DNA of 64,000 nucleotides from BOG-938 sp035524315 (GTDB taxonomy: Bacteria > Pseudomonadota > Alphaproteobacteria > Caulobacterales > Caulobacteraceae), in NCBI GenBank assembly GCA_035524315.1, contig DATKPD010000008.1:115809-179808 (forward strand), written 5' to 3'. The notes under the pieces are model-generated. The model saw only the letters and a list, made by a program, of their open reading frames with translations, made no database searches and was not told where the DNA came from. Made by a program: the position numbers and the translations under genes. Of this stretch, positions 53,937-62,430 are shown piece after piece. How positions within the stretch are numbered: the first letter of the stretch is position 1; each line of letters opens with the position of its first letter.

Positions 53937-53965
53937 GCTGAGCGCACGAATTTTTTCGTGACGGC

Positions 53966-54538
53966 CTAAAGCGCCTGCTCGACCCCCGTGACCTCGGGCA
54001 CATAGTGCTTGAGCATGTTCTCGACCCCGGCGCGCAGGGTGGCCGACGACGAGGGACAGCCCGAACAGGCGCCCTTCATGTGCAGGAACACCACGCCGGT
54101 CGCCGCATCGAAGCGGTTGAACAGGATGTCGCCGCCGTCGCGCGCCACCGCCGGACGGATGCGGGTGTCGAGCAGGTCCTTGATCTCGGCCACCACCTGG
54201 GCGGTGTCGCCCTCGTACTCGCCGTCGTCGTCATGGGCGGACGCCGTCTGCTCCTGGGCGAACAGCGGCGCGCCCGAAGTGAAGTGCTCCATGATCGCGG
54301 CCAGGATCGGGGCCTTGAGCTGGCGCCAGTCCAGGTCGTCGTCGGCGCGGGTCACGGTCACGAAGTCGGGGCCGAAGAACACCCGCTCCACCCCCGGCGT
54401 CTCGAAGATCGCGGCGGCCAGGGGCGAGAGCTCGGCCTCGCCGGCGCGGAATTCGCGCGACCCCTCGCCCATCACCTCGCGGCCGGGCAGGAACTTCAGC
54501 ACATTCGGGTTGGGCGTGGCTTCGGTCTGAATGAACAT
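53966..54538 (-). CDS. nfuA: NfuA-type Fe-S scaffold/carrier (NifU family)
   Basis: 190 residues. N-terminal Nfu domain MFIQTEATPNPNVLKFLPGREV (about 1-90) and C-terminal NifU-like domain with the cluster-binding pair in HMKGACSGCPSSSATLRAGVENML (Cys about 161 and 164). It carries a [4Fe-4S] cluster to client enzymes, such as MiaB encoded downstream and aconitase in this window. It lies 45 nt after trpS. Confidence 0.95.
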   Translation of the reverse strand: MFIQTEATPNPNVLKFLPGREVMGEGSREFRAGEAELSPLAAAIFETPGVERVFFGPDFVTVTRADDDLDWRQLKAPILAAIMEHFTSGAPLFAQEQTASAHDDDGEYEGDTAQVVAEIKDLLDTRIRPAVARDGGDILFNRFDAATGVVFLHMKGACSGCPSSSATLRAGVENMLKHYVPEVTGVEQAL

Positions 54539-54583
54539 GCGCGATAGATGGCGCCGGGCGCGCGCTTGCGCAACCAGCCGCGC

Positions 54584-55648
54584 TCAGCGGTTCCGTCCCG
54601 GCGCCCAGAAGCCCACCAGATGCTTGGCGTCCGCGACCACTGGGCCGGCTATGGCGCGGGCTTTGTCGACGCCCTTTTGCAGCACCCGGTCGATTTCGGC
54701 CGGATCGTCCAGCAGGCGGCGCATTTCGGCGCCGATCGGGCCGATCTTGGCCACCGCCAGGTCGGCGAGGGCCGGCTTGAACGTCCCAAAGCCCTTGCCG
54801 CCAAATTCGGCCAGCACCTCAGCCTTGGTCTGACCGTTCAGCGCGGCGTAGATGCCCACCAGATTGTCGGCCTCAGGCCGGGCCTTGAGCGCATCGATAT
54901 CCTCGGGCAGGGGCTCAGGATCGGTCTTGGCCTTGCGCACCTTCTGGGCGATGGCCTCGGCGGCGTCGAGCAGGTTGATGCGCGAGGCGTCCGACGGGTC
55001 GGACTTGGACATCTTGGCCGTGCCGTCGCGCAAACTCATCACCCGCGCGCCCGGCCCCTCGATCACCGGCTCGGGCAGGGGGAAGAAGCCCGGGGCCGAG
55101 AAGTCGTTGTTGAACTTGCCGGCGATGTCGCGCGTCAGTTCCAGGTGCTGCTTTTGATCCTCGCCCACCGGCACGTGGGTGGCCTTGTAGACCAGGATGT
55201 CGGCAGCCTGCAGCACCGGGTAGGTGTAGAGCCCGACCGACGAGCGCTCCTTATGCTTGCCCGACTTTTCCTTGAACTGGGTCATACGGTCCAGCCAGCC
55301 TAGCCGCGCCACGCACTGGAACATCCACGCCAGCTCGGCGTGCTCAGGCACCGCCGATTGCGGAAAGATCGCGGCCTTGTCGGGGTCGACCCCCGAGGCG
55401 ATGTAGGCGGCGGCTACCTCACGCATCTGGCCGGGCAGCTTGGCGGGGTCCTGCCACACGGTGATGGCGTGCAGGTCGGCCAGGAAATACAGGCACTCAG
55501 CCTGATCCTGCAGCCGCACGAATTTCACCAGGGCGCCCAGATAGTTGCCCAGGTGCAGCGCGCCGGAGGTCTGCACCCCCGACAGGATGCGCTTGGGTCC
55601 GGCGTAGGCGGGCGCGGGCGAACTGGCGGGGGCGAGGTCTTGGGTCAT
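54584..55648 (-). CDS. trpS: Tryptophanyl-tRNA synthetase
   Basis: 354 residues from ATG 55648 (the frame stays open to 56011 but family similarity starts with RILSGVQTSGALHLGNYLGAL, about 19-39, the HIGH-type motif). KMSKS is exact in DGTAKMSKSDPSDASRI (about 220-235). It charges tRNA-Trp. Divergent from the sugar transferase gene; it heads the minus-strand series down to metK. Confidence 0.97.
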   Translation of the reverse strand: MTQDLAPASSPAPAYAGPKRILSGVQTSGALHLGNYLGALVKFVRLQDQAECLYFLADLHAITVWQDPAKLPGQMREVAAAYIASGVDPDKAAIFPQSAVPEHAELAWMFQCVARLGWLDRMTQFKEKSGKHKERSSVGLYTYPVLQAADILVYKATHVPVGEDQKQHLELTRDIAGKFNNDFSAPGFFPLPEPVIEGPGARVMSLRDGTAKMSKSDPSDASRINLLDAAEAIAQKVRKAKTDPEPLPEDIDALKARPEADNLVGIYAALNGQTKAEVLAEFGGKGFGTFKPALADLAVAKIGPIGAEMRRLLDDPAEIDRVLQKGVDKARAIAGPVVADAKHLVGFWAPGRNR

Positions 55649-55802
55649 GGCGGTCTTATCCCGGAGCCCGGCGGAGTTAGCCGTCCCGGGCGCGAATGTC
55701 GAGCGACGGCGCGGCGTGGCGCTTGGCCTTAGGGTTAATTTCATCCATGTGCTTGAGGCTTGGCAGCCAATCGAACCTGGCGCGAAGCCACGAGGACTGA
55801 CC

Positions 55803-56387
55803 TTGGCCGACGGCCCTTCAGACGCGGGCAAGCGCACCCTGGACGTGCTGGCGTCCGGCGTGGCGCTGATCGTCCTGAGCGCGCCCCTGGCCGCGCTGGC
55901 TCTGGCTGTGCGCCTGACCTCGCCCGGCCCGGCGATCCACTGGTCCAAGCGCGTGGGGCGCCACAACCGCCTGTTCCTCATGCCCAAGTTCCGCACCATG
56001 CGCATCGACACGCCTCAGGTCGCCACGCATCTGCTGAGCGACCCGGAACGTTGGCTGACCCCGATCGGCGGCTTCCTACGGCGATCCAGCCTGGACGAGT
56101 TGCCCCAACTGTGGAGCGTGCTGGTCGGCCATATGAGTCTGGTCGGTCCGCGCCCGGCCCTGTTCAACCAGGACGATCTGGTGGCCCTGCGCACCCAGGC
56201 CGGCGTGCACCGGCTGCGGCCCGGCCTGACCGGCTGGGCCCAGATCAACGGCCGCGACGAGTTGCCGATCGCGGACAAGGTCTTGCTCGACCAGGACTAT
56301 CTGCGGCGCAGGGGGCTTGTGTTCGACCTGCGTATCATGCTGGAAACCGTGGCCAAGGTCATGCGGCGCCAAGACGTCAGCTTTTAG
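55803..56387 (+). CDS. Undecaprenyl-phosphate sugar-1-phosphate transferase
   Basis: 194 residues from TTG 55803, which has GAGGA 6 nt upstream. Minimal bacterial sugar transferase (polyprenyl-phosphate glycosylphosphotransferase): KRTLDVLASGVALIVLSAPLAALALAVRLTSPGPAIHW is the re-entrant membrane helix, then KRVGRHNRLFLMPKFRTM (Asp/Glu and K-F-R-T-M motif), RRSSLDELPQLWSVLVGHMSLVGPRPAL and RPGLTGWAQINGRD. It lacks the four-helix N-terminal part of WbaP/HfsE proteins. It starts polysaccharide assembly on the lipid carrier. A GTG at 55749 is an alternative start. Confidence 0.9.
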   Translation: MADGPSDAGKRTLDVLASGVALIVLSAPLAALALAVRLTSPGPAIHWSKRVGRHNRLFLMPKFRTMRIDTPQVATHLLSDPERWLTPIGGFLRRSSLDELPQLWSVLVGHMSLVGPRPALFNQDDLVALRTQAGVHRLRPGLTGWAQINGRDELPIADKVLLDQDYLRRRGLVFDLRIMLETVAKVMRRQDVSF

Positions 56388-56403
56388 GGCAGGGGACGGC
56401 GCC

Positions 56404-57183
56404 GTGTTCGGCTTGAAGACGAGGAAACCGAGCGAGCTGGAACCTGAGGTGGAACTTTCCGCCTCGACAGACGGGCGGCTGATCTACGCCATCGGCGATA
56501 TCCACGGGCGGCTGGATCTGCTGGAGGCCCTGCTGCGCAAGGTGGCCAAGGACGCCGGCGCCGCGCGCGTCCGGCAAAGACCCGTGCTGGTGTTCCTGGG
56601 CGACTATGTCGATCGCGGCCCTTCGTCAAAGGGTGTAATCGACTGCATCATGCGCCTGTCGGCGGTCAAAAGCCTGGAGGTGCGCTCGCTCAAGGGCAAC
56701 CACGAGCAGGCCATGCTCGACTTCCTCGACGACCCCGAATTCGGACCGACTTGGGTGCAGTACGGCGGCGGCCCGACCCTGACGTCCTATGGCGTGACCG
56801 CGCCGCAGGGCCGCCAGCCCGAAGCCTGGATCGCGGCGCGCGACGCCCTGGCTCAGGCGGTCCCGGCCCACCATCTGCGCTTCCTGACCCAACTCGAGCT
56901 CTCGGCCCAGTACGGCGACTATTTCTTCGTCCACGCGGGCTTGCGCCCCGGCGTGCCGATCGAGGCGCAGACCGAGCAGGACATGCTGTGGATCCGCGAC
57001 GAGTTCCTCGACGAGCGACGGCCCTTCGACAAGGTGGTGGTGCACGGCCATTCGCCCGAGGCTGAGCCCGTGATGAACGCCGTCCGCATCGGGCTGGACA
57101 CCGGGGCTTATGCTACCGGCGTGCTGACCGCCGCGCGCCTGTTCGATCGCGAGCGCGGCCTCATTCAGACCCAAAAGGCCTGA
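56404..57183 (+). CDS. Metallophosphoesterase, serine/threonine phosphatase-like
   Basis: 259 residues from GTG 56404, 16 nt after the sugar transferase stop. All phosphatase motifs are present: GDIHGRLD (about 31-38), GDYVDRGPSS (about 63-72), GNHEQAML (about 94-101), HAGLRPG (about 179-185) and VVHGHSPEAEP (about 212-222). Resembles PrpA/PrpE and Ap4A-hydrolase-like proteins. Cotranscription with a sugar transferase suggests a tie to polysaccharide or phosphosugar control, or to reversing tyrosine/serine phosphorylation; not proven. Confidence 0.88.
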   Translation: MFGLKTRKPSELEPEVELSASTDGRLIYAIGDIHGRLDLLEALLRKVAKDAGAARVRQRPVLVFLGDYVDRGPSSKGVIDCIMRLSAVKSLEVRSLKGNHEQAMLDFLDDPEFGPTWVQYGGGPTLTSYGVTAPQGRQPEAWIAARDALAQAVPAHHLRFLTQLELSAQYGDYFFVHAGLRPGVPIEAQTEQDMLWIRDEFLDERRPFDKVVVHGHSPEAEPVMNAVRIGLDTGAYATGVLTAARLFDRERGLIQTQKA

Positions 57184-57196
57184 AGCGCCGCGGGAC

Positions 57197-60100
57197 TCAG
57201 CCCCGCCGCGCGCTCTCGACCGCCGCGGTGTTGCGCCGCTCCAGCTTGCCCCAGCCGACCTTGGGCCCGCGCAGGGCGGTGATCACGGCCTTGCACACCA
57301 CATAGTACATCATCTGACGGTAGCCGAAGCGCTGCACCGGCAACCAGATGATGTCCCACCAGGGGGCGCGCTTCTCCAGCGCCATGCCCAGGGCCGCGGC
57401 GGACAAATCGACCATGGTGAAGGCGGTCCAATAGAGCAGCTCGCGCACCAGGTCGTCGGACGACCATTCCACCGGGTGCGAATAGTGGGCCATGACGGCC
57501 GAGACGATCGACCAGATCGCCGCCAGATCGACCAGGGGCGAGGCCACCGCCAGGATGATCTGGAACAGCCATATCTGGGGCAGGGCCACGAAGCCCAGCA
57601 CCGGATGGCGCGGATCGAACAACGCCTCCCGGTGCTTCCACAGGCATTGCAGCGTGCCGAACGACCAGCGGAAGCGTTGCTTGAGCAGGCCGGCGACGGT
57701 GTCCGGCGCCTCGGTGAAGGCGCGCGCCTCGGAATCGAAGTCCACCTTCCACCCCGCCCGCTGCACGGCGATGGTCAAGTCCTGGTCCTCGGCCAGGGTG
57801 TCGGCCGGATAGCCGCCCAACCCCTCCAGCGCCGTGCGCCGCCAGGCGCCGACCGCGCCGGGCACTACCGTCACGGCGCCCAGCGCATCCAGCGCGCGCC
57901 GCTCCAGATTCTGGGCGGTGACATATTCCAGCGCCTGCCAGCGGGTGACGACGTTCAGCCGGTTGCCGACCAGGGCGTTGCCCGCCACCGCGCCGATCTC
58001 CGGATCCTGGAACCAGCGCACCAGGCAGCCGATGGTCGGGGCCGGGAACAGGGTGTCGGCGTCCAGCGCCACGATCACGTCGCCCTTGGCCAGGGCCAGA
58101 CCCCTGTTGAGGGCGTGGGCCTTGCCGCCATTGGCGAAGCGCAGCAGCCGCACGCGCGGATCGTCGCCGAACGCCTTTTCCACCTCGGCCGCGGTGTTGT
58201 CGGTCGAGCCGTCGTCCAGCACCAGCACTTCCAGGTTGGTCCAGTCGGACTGCAGGATGCGCGCCGTGGACGAGGCGATCACCTTCTCTTCGTTGAAACA
58301 GGGGATCAGCACGCTGACCAGGGGCCCGGTCCTGGGGTCGAGCATCGGCGGCGGCGTGGGCGACGTGAAACGGTGCCACAGGGCCATGCTCGACAGGAAG
58401 GCCAGGCGCGCCAAACCCAGGCCGATAGCCGTGACCAGCAGGGTGTAGACGCACACGTCCACCCCGTGCACGAAGCCGAACCCGATCCGGTCGAGGGTCA
58501 GTTCGACAATGTCGCGCTGGGTCGGCGGCATCACCTGGGTCGGCGTCATGCCCGCCAGCTGGGCCACGGTCACCAGGTGGTAGCCGTGCGCGCGCAACTG
58601 GTCGATCAGGCCGGGCAGGGCCGCGACCGTGCGGCTGCGGTCGCCGCCGGAATCGTGCAGCAGCACCACCTGGCCGCCGGTGTCCGGGTTCGTGTCGGCC
58701 AGGCGCTTCAGCGTGGTGGCGATGATCTGGTCCGGCGTGGGCTTCTGCCAGTCCTCGGTGTCGATGCGCAGACCCACGATCAGATAGCCCAGGGCCTGGG
58801 CCTTGAGCAGGGGCGTGATTTCGGCCGGGGTCGAGGGCTCGGCGTCCCCGAAATAGGGCGGCCGGAACAGGCGCATGGAATCCCCGGTCACCACCTCGAA
58901 CAGGCGCTGGGTCGCGTTGAGCTCAAGGTCCACCTGGGGCGTGGAAATGGCCCCGATATTGGGGTGGGTGTAGCTGTGGTTTCCGACCACGTCGCCGTCG
59001 GCCAGTTCGCGCTTCACCAGGCCCGGCCAGTTGGCCATGTTCTCGCCTATGACGAAGAAAGTCGCAGGGGCCTGCTTGTCCTTGAGGATATCGAGAATCT
59101 TGGGCGTCCAGCGCGGATCGGGTCCGTCATCGAACGTCAGAGCCACCCAGCCCGGATGGGCGCCGTACCTCTGGATCACATAGCCGGTGGGAATGACGTC
59201 GTAGTTCTCGCGGGTGATGAGGCCCGTGGCCTTGTCCTGCGCGAAGCTTCGCGAACCGTTCTTGGGCGTGGCCGTCACCTTGAGCACCTCGCCCGTGCCG
59301 TCGAAATCCGGCTCGGTGCCGCCCGGCAGCGCCGCCAGGCCGGAGGTGTCGCCGCGCCCGTAGCCGCGACCCAGCAGACTCCAGATGCCGGGGTCTTCCG
59401 CGCCCAGCCGCCACAGGCCATAGCCGCGCGGCCGCCAGGGGTCGGTCACCTTGATCTGATTGTACAGGCTGGCGGCGTCCAGGAACCACACCTGGTGCTG
59501 CTCGCCGTCGTCCTCGTCGGTATAGGCGAAGTGCGAATTTAGGGCGTCGGAGTCGAAGTCGATGTCGACCCCAGAATCATTGGCCCGCACCATGGCCTCG
59601 TTGAAAGTCAGAGGGTCGGCGGCGTCGAAGGTCTTGGCGCCCTTCTCCTTGGGCCAGTCATAGCCATAGGCGCCGAGGGCCACGATCGTGCGGTTGGGAT
59701 CGAGCCGGCGCAGCTCGTCGGCCACGTGCGACTGGAACCACGACTGCGAGGCCTCCGGCCCCGGATCGCCAGTCTGATAGTGCTCGTCGAACGCCATCAG
59801 CACCAGGGCGTCGGCGTTGTCCTGCAGCACGCGCAGCGGCCACGGCTCGTCCTCGTCGACCGGCGCGGTCACCCACAGCTCGCGCCCCGTCGGCCGCAGC
59901 GCCGCACGCAGCTGCGCCAGGAACGACGGATAGGCCTTGAGCGCCTGGGGACTGAGCTCCTCCAGGTCCAGCACATAGCCGGCGAAGCCGCGCCGGTTGG
60001 CCAAGTCGACCAGCCGGTTGAGCATGGCCGCGCGCGCCGCCGGATTGAGAATGACCGCCGAACCCTCGGCGCCGTCCCAGCGTTGCTGATCGGTGTTGAA

Positions 60101-60577
60101 GTTGAACACCACAGGCAGGACCGAGGGCGGCTTGGTGGCGCCGGCGATGATCGCTTCGGCCTGCGGATCGTCGATCACCGTCATGGCGCCGCCGGCGCCG
60201 TTGAGTTGCAGCCACTGGGGCGCGACCACATCCAGCTGATTGACATGGTCGGCCAGGGATTGGCGCGACTCCGGGTCCCAGCTGACATAGAAGCCGACCG
60301 ACAGCGGCCGATTGGCGGCGTTGCCGGACTTGAGCACGCCCGGCTTGGGGATTCGGGTCCACGGCGGCCTCACGAACCGCTTGCGCGAGGTGGTGTCGTG
60401 CAGGGCCGACAGGACGCGCGGGTCCTTCAGCTGCACCGTGGGCAGGCGCGGGGCCAGCGCAAGGGTGACCGCGAAGCCCGCCCCGATCGCGGCGATAAAC
60501 GACAGGATCAGCCCGACCGCGAGTCCCACGCGGCGAGCCCGGCGCCCTGACGGATCATGGAAAACGAAATCGGCCAT
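57197..60577 (-). CDS. Three-enzyme fusion: GH18-like, polysaccharide deacetylase, family 2 glycosyltransferase
   Basis: 1126 residues from ATG 60577. One N-terminal TM helix (about 15-38). GH18-like domain (about 70-420) with the acid motif in YVLDLEELS (about 201-209). CE4/NodB domain (about 465-690): TFDDGPD (about 480), HSYTH (about 533), RPPYFGD, DTEDW and LLHDSGG, all catalytic/metal sites kept. A TM helix (about 705-730), then a processive GT2 (about 755-1110): PCFNEE, LDDGSTDNT (about 787), DADTLFP (about 839), EDQD, QRFRW (about 966), with C-terminal helices. It resembles PgaB+PgaC joined in one chain: synthesis in the membrane, trimming and deacetylation in the periplasm. Likely polymer: an N-acetylhexosamine glycan. 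Convergent with the phosphatase gene, 13 nt apart. Confidence 0.92.
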   Translation of the reverse strand: MADFVFHDPSGRRARRVGLAVGLILSFIAAIGAGFAVTLALAPRLPTVQLKDPRVLSALHDTTSRKRFVRPPWTRIPKPGVLKSGNAANRPLSVGFYVSWDPESRQSLADHVNQLDVVAPQWLQLNGAGGAMTVIDDPQAEAIIAGATKPPSVLPVVFNFNTDQQRWDGAEGSAVILNPAARAAMLNRLVDLANRRGFAGYVLDLEELSPQALKAYPSFLAQLRAALRPTGRELWVTAPVDEDEPWPLRVLQDNADALVLMAFDEHYQTGDPGPEASQSWFQSHVADELRRLDPNRTIVALGAYGYDWPKEKGAKTFDAADPLTFNEAMVRANDSGVDIDFDSDALNSHFAYTDEDDGEQHQVWFLDAASLYNQIKVTDPWRPRGYGLWRLGAEDPGIWSLLGRGYGRGDTSGLAALPGGTEPDFDGTGEVLKVTATPKNGSRSFAQDKATGLITRENYDVIPTGYVIQRYGAHPGWVALTFDDGPDPRWTPKILDILKDKQAPATFFVIGENMANWPGLVKRELADGDVVGNHSYTHPNIGAISTPQVDLELNATQRLFEVVTGDSMRLFRPPYFGDAEPSTPAEITPLLKAQALGYLIVGLRIDTEDWQKPTPDQIIATTLKRLADTNPDTGGQVVLLHDSGGDRSRTVAALPGLIDQLRAHGYHLVTVAQLAGMTPTQVMPPTQRDIVELTLDRIGFGFVHGVDVCVYTLLVTAIGLGLARLAFLSSMALWHRFTSPTPPPMLDPRTGPLVSVLIPCFNEEKVIASSTARILQSDWTNLEVLVLDDGSTDNTAAEVEKAFGDDPRVRLLRFANGGKAHALNRGLALAKGDVIVALDADTLFPAPTIGCLVRWFQDPEIGAVAGNALVGNRLNVVTRWQALEYVTAQNLERRALDALGAVTVVPGAVGAWRRTALEGLGGYPADTLAEDQDLTIAVQRAGWKVDFDSEARAFTEAPDTVAGLLKQRFRWSFGTLQCLWKHREALFDPRHPVLGFVALPQIWLFQIILAVASPLVDLAAIWSIVSAVMAHYSHPVEWSSDDLVRELLYWTAFTMVDLSAAALGMALEKRAPWWDIIWLPVQRFGYRQMMYYVVCKAVITALRGPKVGWGKLERRNTAAVESARRG

Positions 60578-60805
60578 AGACGAGACGCGTCGCCCTCCCA
60601 GCGCCGCCTTATCCCGCCCCATCGCGGGCGAAACCAAGGCGTTCGGCGCGGACGGATTGCCGCACCCGTCGCCTCGACGCAACCGGGGAATATAATTCCC
60701 CGCCGCATCGGCGCCCGATCAGAGGCCCGCATCGGACGATGCCCAGCACAAACGCCCGTGCGCCGGCCGCCGCGAGGCGGTCCGGCGGGGGCTGTGATGG
60801 TCGCC

Positions 60806-61078
60806 TCAGCCTTGCGGCGGGGCGGCCGGACGCGCCGGCATCTTGGACATGGCGTCCTTGCAGCCGGGGCTGACCTTGTCGACATTCTGGCGCAGGCACT
60901 GGTTCATCTCACGGCCGGTGAGACCCGAGCACAGGCTGGCCGCGTCGGCCGCGCACGCCTTCTGTATCGCCGCGCGGGCGGCCTGCATATCGGGCGAGGC
61001 GCCGCCAGCGGGAGCTTGGGCATGGGCGCCGCCGGCGCCGCCCAGGGCCGCCATCAGGACCAGGGTTCTGAACTTCAT
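60806..61078 (-). CDS. Small secreted cysteine-rich-repeat protein
   Basis: 90 residues. Signal peptide (about 1-21, ending GAHAQ). The mature part holds one Cys-rich (GLG1-type) repeat: AIQKACAADAASLCSGLTGREMNQCLRQNVDKVSPGCKDAM, four cysteines in the C-x8-C-x10-C-x11-C pattern, likely two disulfides. Such proteins are common in alphaproteobacterial periplasms; function unknown. TTCCTCTTCC on the plus strand before it gives a GGAAGAGGAA ribosome site. Confidence 0.85.
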   Translation of the reverse strand: MKFRTLVLMAALGGAGGAHAQAPAGGASPDMQAARAAIQKACAADAASLCSGLTGREMNQCLRQNVDKVSPGCKDAMSKMPARPAAPPQG

Positions 61079-61401
61079 GATGTTTCCTCTTCCTTGCTTG
61101 TCATGTTGCGCGGCCAACGCGACCGCGATCGCCCGGGCCGTAGGGGGATATCGGCCTGAAAGGAGCGTCCGGACCGTAACAGCCAAGCCATTCGGCCATA
61201 TGTCGCTGGCGACACACGACGCCACTCGTCTGCCCACGACGGACGCCCTGGGCCCAGCGCGCGAGCAATCATCGGGCGCCCCCTTGGCGAGGCGCGGCGG
61301 AAGGCGCAAAAATCCCCTCACGCGGCGGTGAACAGTTGATCTTCGCGCTGCAACAAGGCAATTCGGCCCGCCATCGGCGCCTTTCGCGCTCGGAGTTATG
61401 G
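61079..61401. other. Intergenic region, no gene seen
   Basis: 323 nt between the divergent Cys-rich-protein and HTH genes. It should hold both promoters, but I find no convincing -35/-10 pair, hairpin terminator or RNA gene. Short open frames here have no ribosome site or familiar sequence. Confidence 0.5.
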
Positions 61402-61665
61402 ATGATTGTTACCGGCCCCCACCTGAGACAGGCGCGCGAAGCCCTGGGCTGGAGCCACTCCGACATGGCGCGCGCCCTGCGACTCGCCGGCGATCGCTCG
61501 CAGGGCGAGAAGCGGGTGCGCGAGATGGAGGCGGGAAAACGCATGATCTCCGGACCGGTGACCGTAGCGGTGGAGTCATTCCTGCACGGCTTCCTGCCCG
61601 TCGGCTTCCAACCAGAAGACCCGCCGCCGCCTGAGCCAGCCCCCGCGCCCAAGCGGAATTCCTAA
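61402..61665 (+). CDS. Small XRE-like helix-turn-helix protein
   Basis: 87 residues from ATG 61402 (GGAG 6 nt upstream; an earlier start at 61336 is less likely). GPHLRQAREALGWSHSDMARALRLAG...KRVREMEAGKRMISGPVTVAVESFLHGF (about 5-63) matches a Cro/CI-type HTH with W-S-x-x-D-M-A-R as the recognition-helix region, followed by a Pro-rich tail. Probably a DNA-binding regulator. It reads toward the peroxiredoxin gene, 83 nt downstream, and could regulate it. Confidence 0.72.
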   Translation: MIVTGPHLRQAREALGWSHSDMARALRLAGDRSQGEKRVREMEAGKRMISGPVTVAVESFLHGFLPVGFQPEDPPPPEPAPAPKRNS

Positions 61666-61748
61666 ACGGCGTCATAGATAATTCCTTTGGCTCGGCCCGC
61701 GTCCTTGGCGCATGGTTTGCCGACAGAAACGCCAAGGGAGTGTGCGAC

Positions 61749-62405
61749 GTGCCTCTGCAGATCAATGACGTGGCCCCGGATTTCACCGCTGAGACCACCG
61801 AAGGGCCCATCCAATTCTATGACTGGGCTGGCGACAGCTGGGTGGTGCTGTTCTCGCATCCCAAGGACTTCACCCCGGTCTGCACCACCGAACTGGGGGC
61901 CGTGGCCAAACTTAAACCCGAATTCGACAAGCGCGGCGTCAAGGTGATCGGCCTGTCGGTTGATCCGGTCGATAACCACGCCAAATGGTCCAAGGACATC
62001 GCCGAAACCCAAGGGACGGCGCCCAACTATCCGATGATCGGCGACACCGACCTGAAGGTGTCCAAGCTCTACGGCATGCTGCCCGCCGACGAGCCCGGCA
62101 CGGCCGACGGCCGCACCCCGGCCAACAACGCCACGGTGCGCAACGTGTTCATCATCGGGCCGGACAAGCGCATCAAGCTGCTGATCGTCTATCCCATGAC
62201 CACCGGCCGCAACTTCGACGAAGTGCTGCGCGTGATCGACTCCATGCAGCTTACCGCCAAGCACAAGGTGGCCACGCCGGCCGATTGGAAAAACGGCGAA
62301 GACGTGATCATCACCGGCGCGGTCAGCGACGACGAGGCCAAGACGCTGTTCCCCGGCTACGTCACGCACAAGCCGTACCTGCGCACGACCCGCCAGCCCG
62401 GCTAA
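61749..62405 (+). CDS. 1-Cys peroxiredoxin (Prx6 type)
   Basis: 218 residues from GTG 61749 (AAGGGAG 8 nt upstream; GTG at 61740 would overlap that site). PLQINDVAPDFTAETTEGPIQFYDW is the Prx6 start; the peroxidatic Cys is in FSHPKDFTPVCTTELG (Cys45) and is the only cysteine; Arg in NATVRNVFIIGPDKRIK and the long C-terminal extension (TPADWKNGEDVIITGAVSDDEAKTLFPG) fit Prx6. It reduces peroxides with an external thiol. The ETHE1-like gene begins 25 nt later. Confidence 0.95.
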   Translation: MPLQINDVAPDFTAETTEGPIQFYDWAGDSWVVLFSHPKDFTPVCTTELGAVAKLKPEFDKRGVKVIGLSVDPVDNHAKWSKDIAETQGTAPNYPMIGDTDLKVSKLYGMLPADEPGTADGRTPANNATVRNVFIIGPDKRIKLLIVYPMTTGRNFDEVLRVIDSMQLTAKHKVATPADWKNGEDVIITGAVSDDEAKTLFPGYVTHKPYLRTTRQPG

Positions 62406-62430
62406 ATCATCGAACAAGGGGCGGGGGCCC

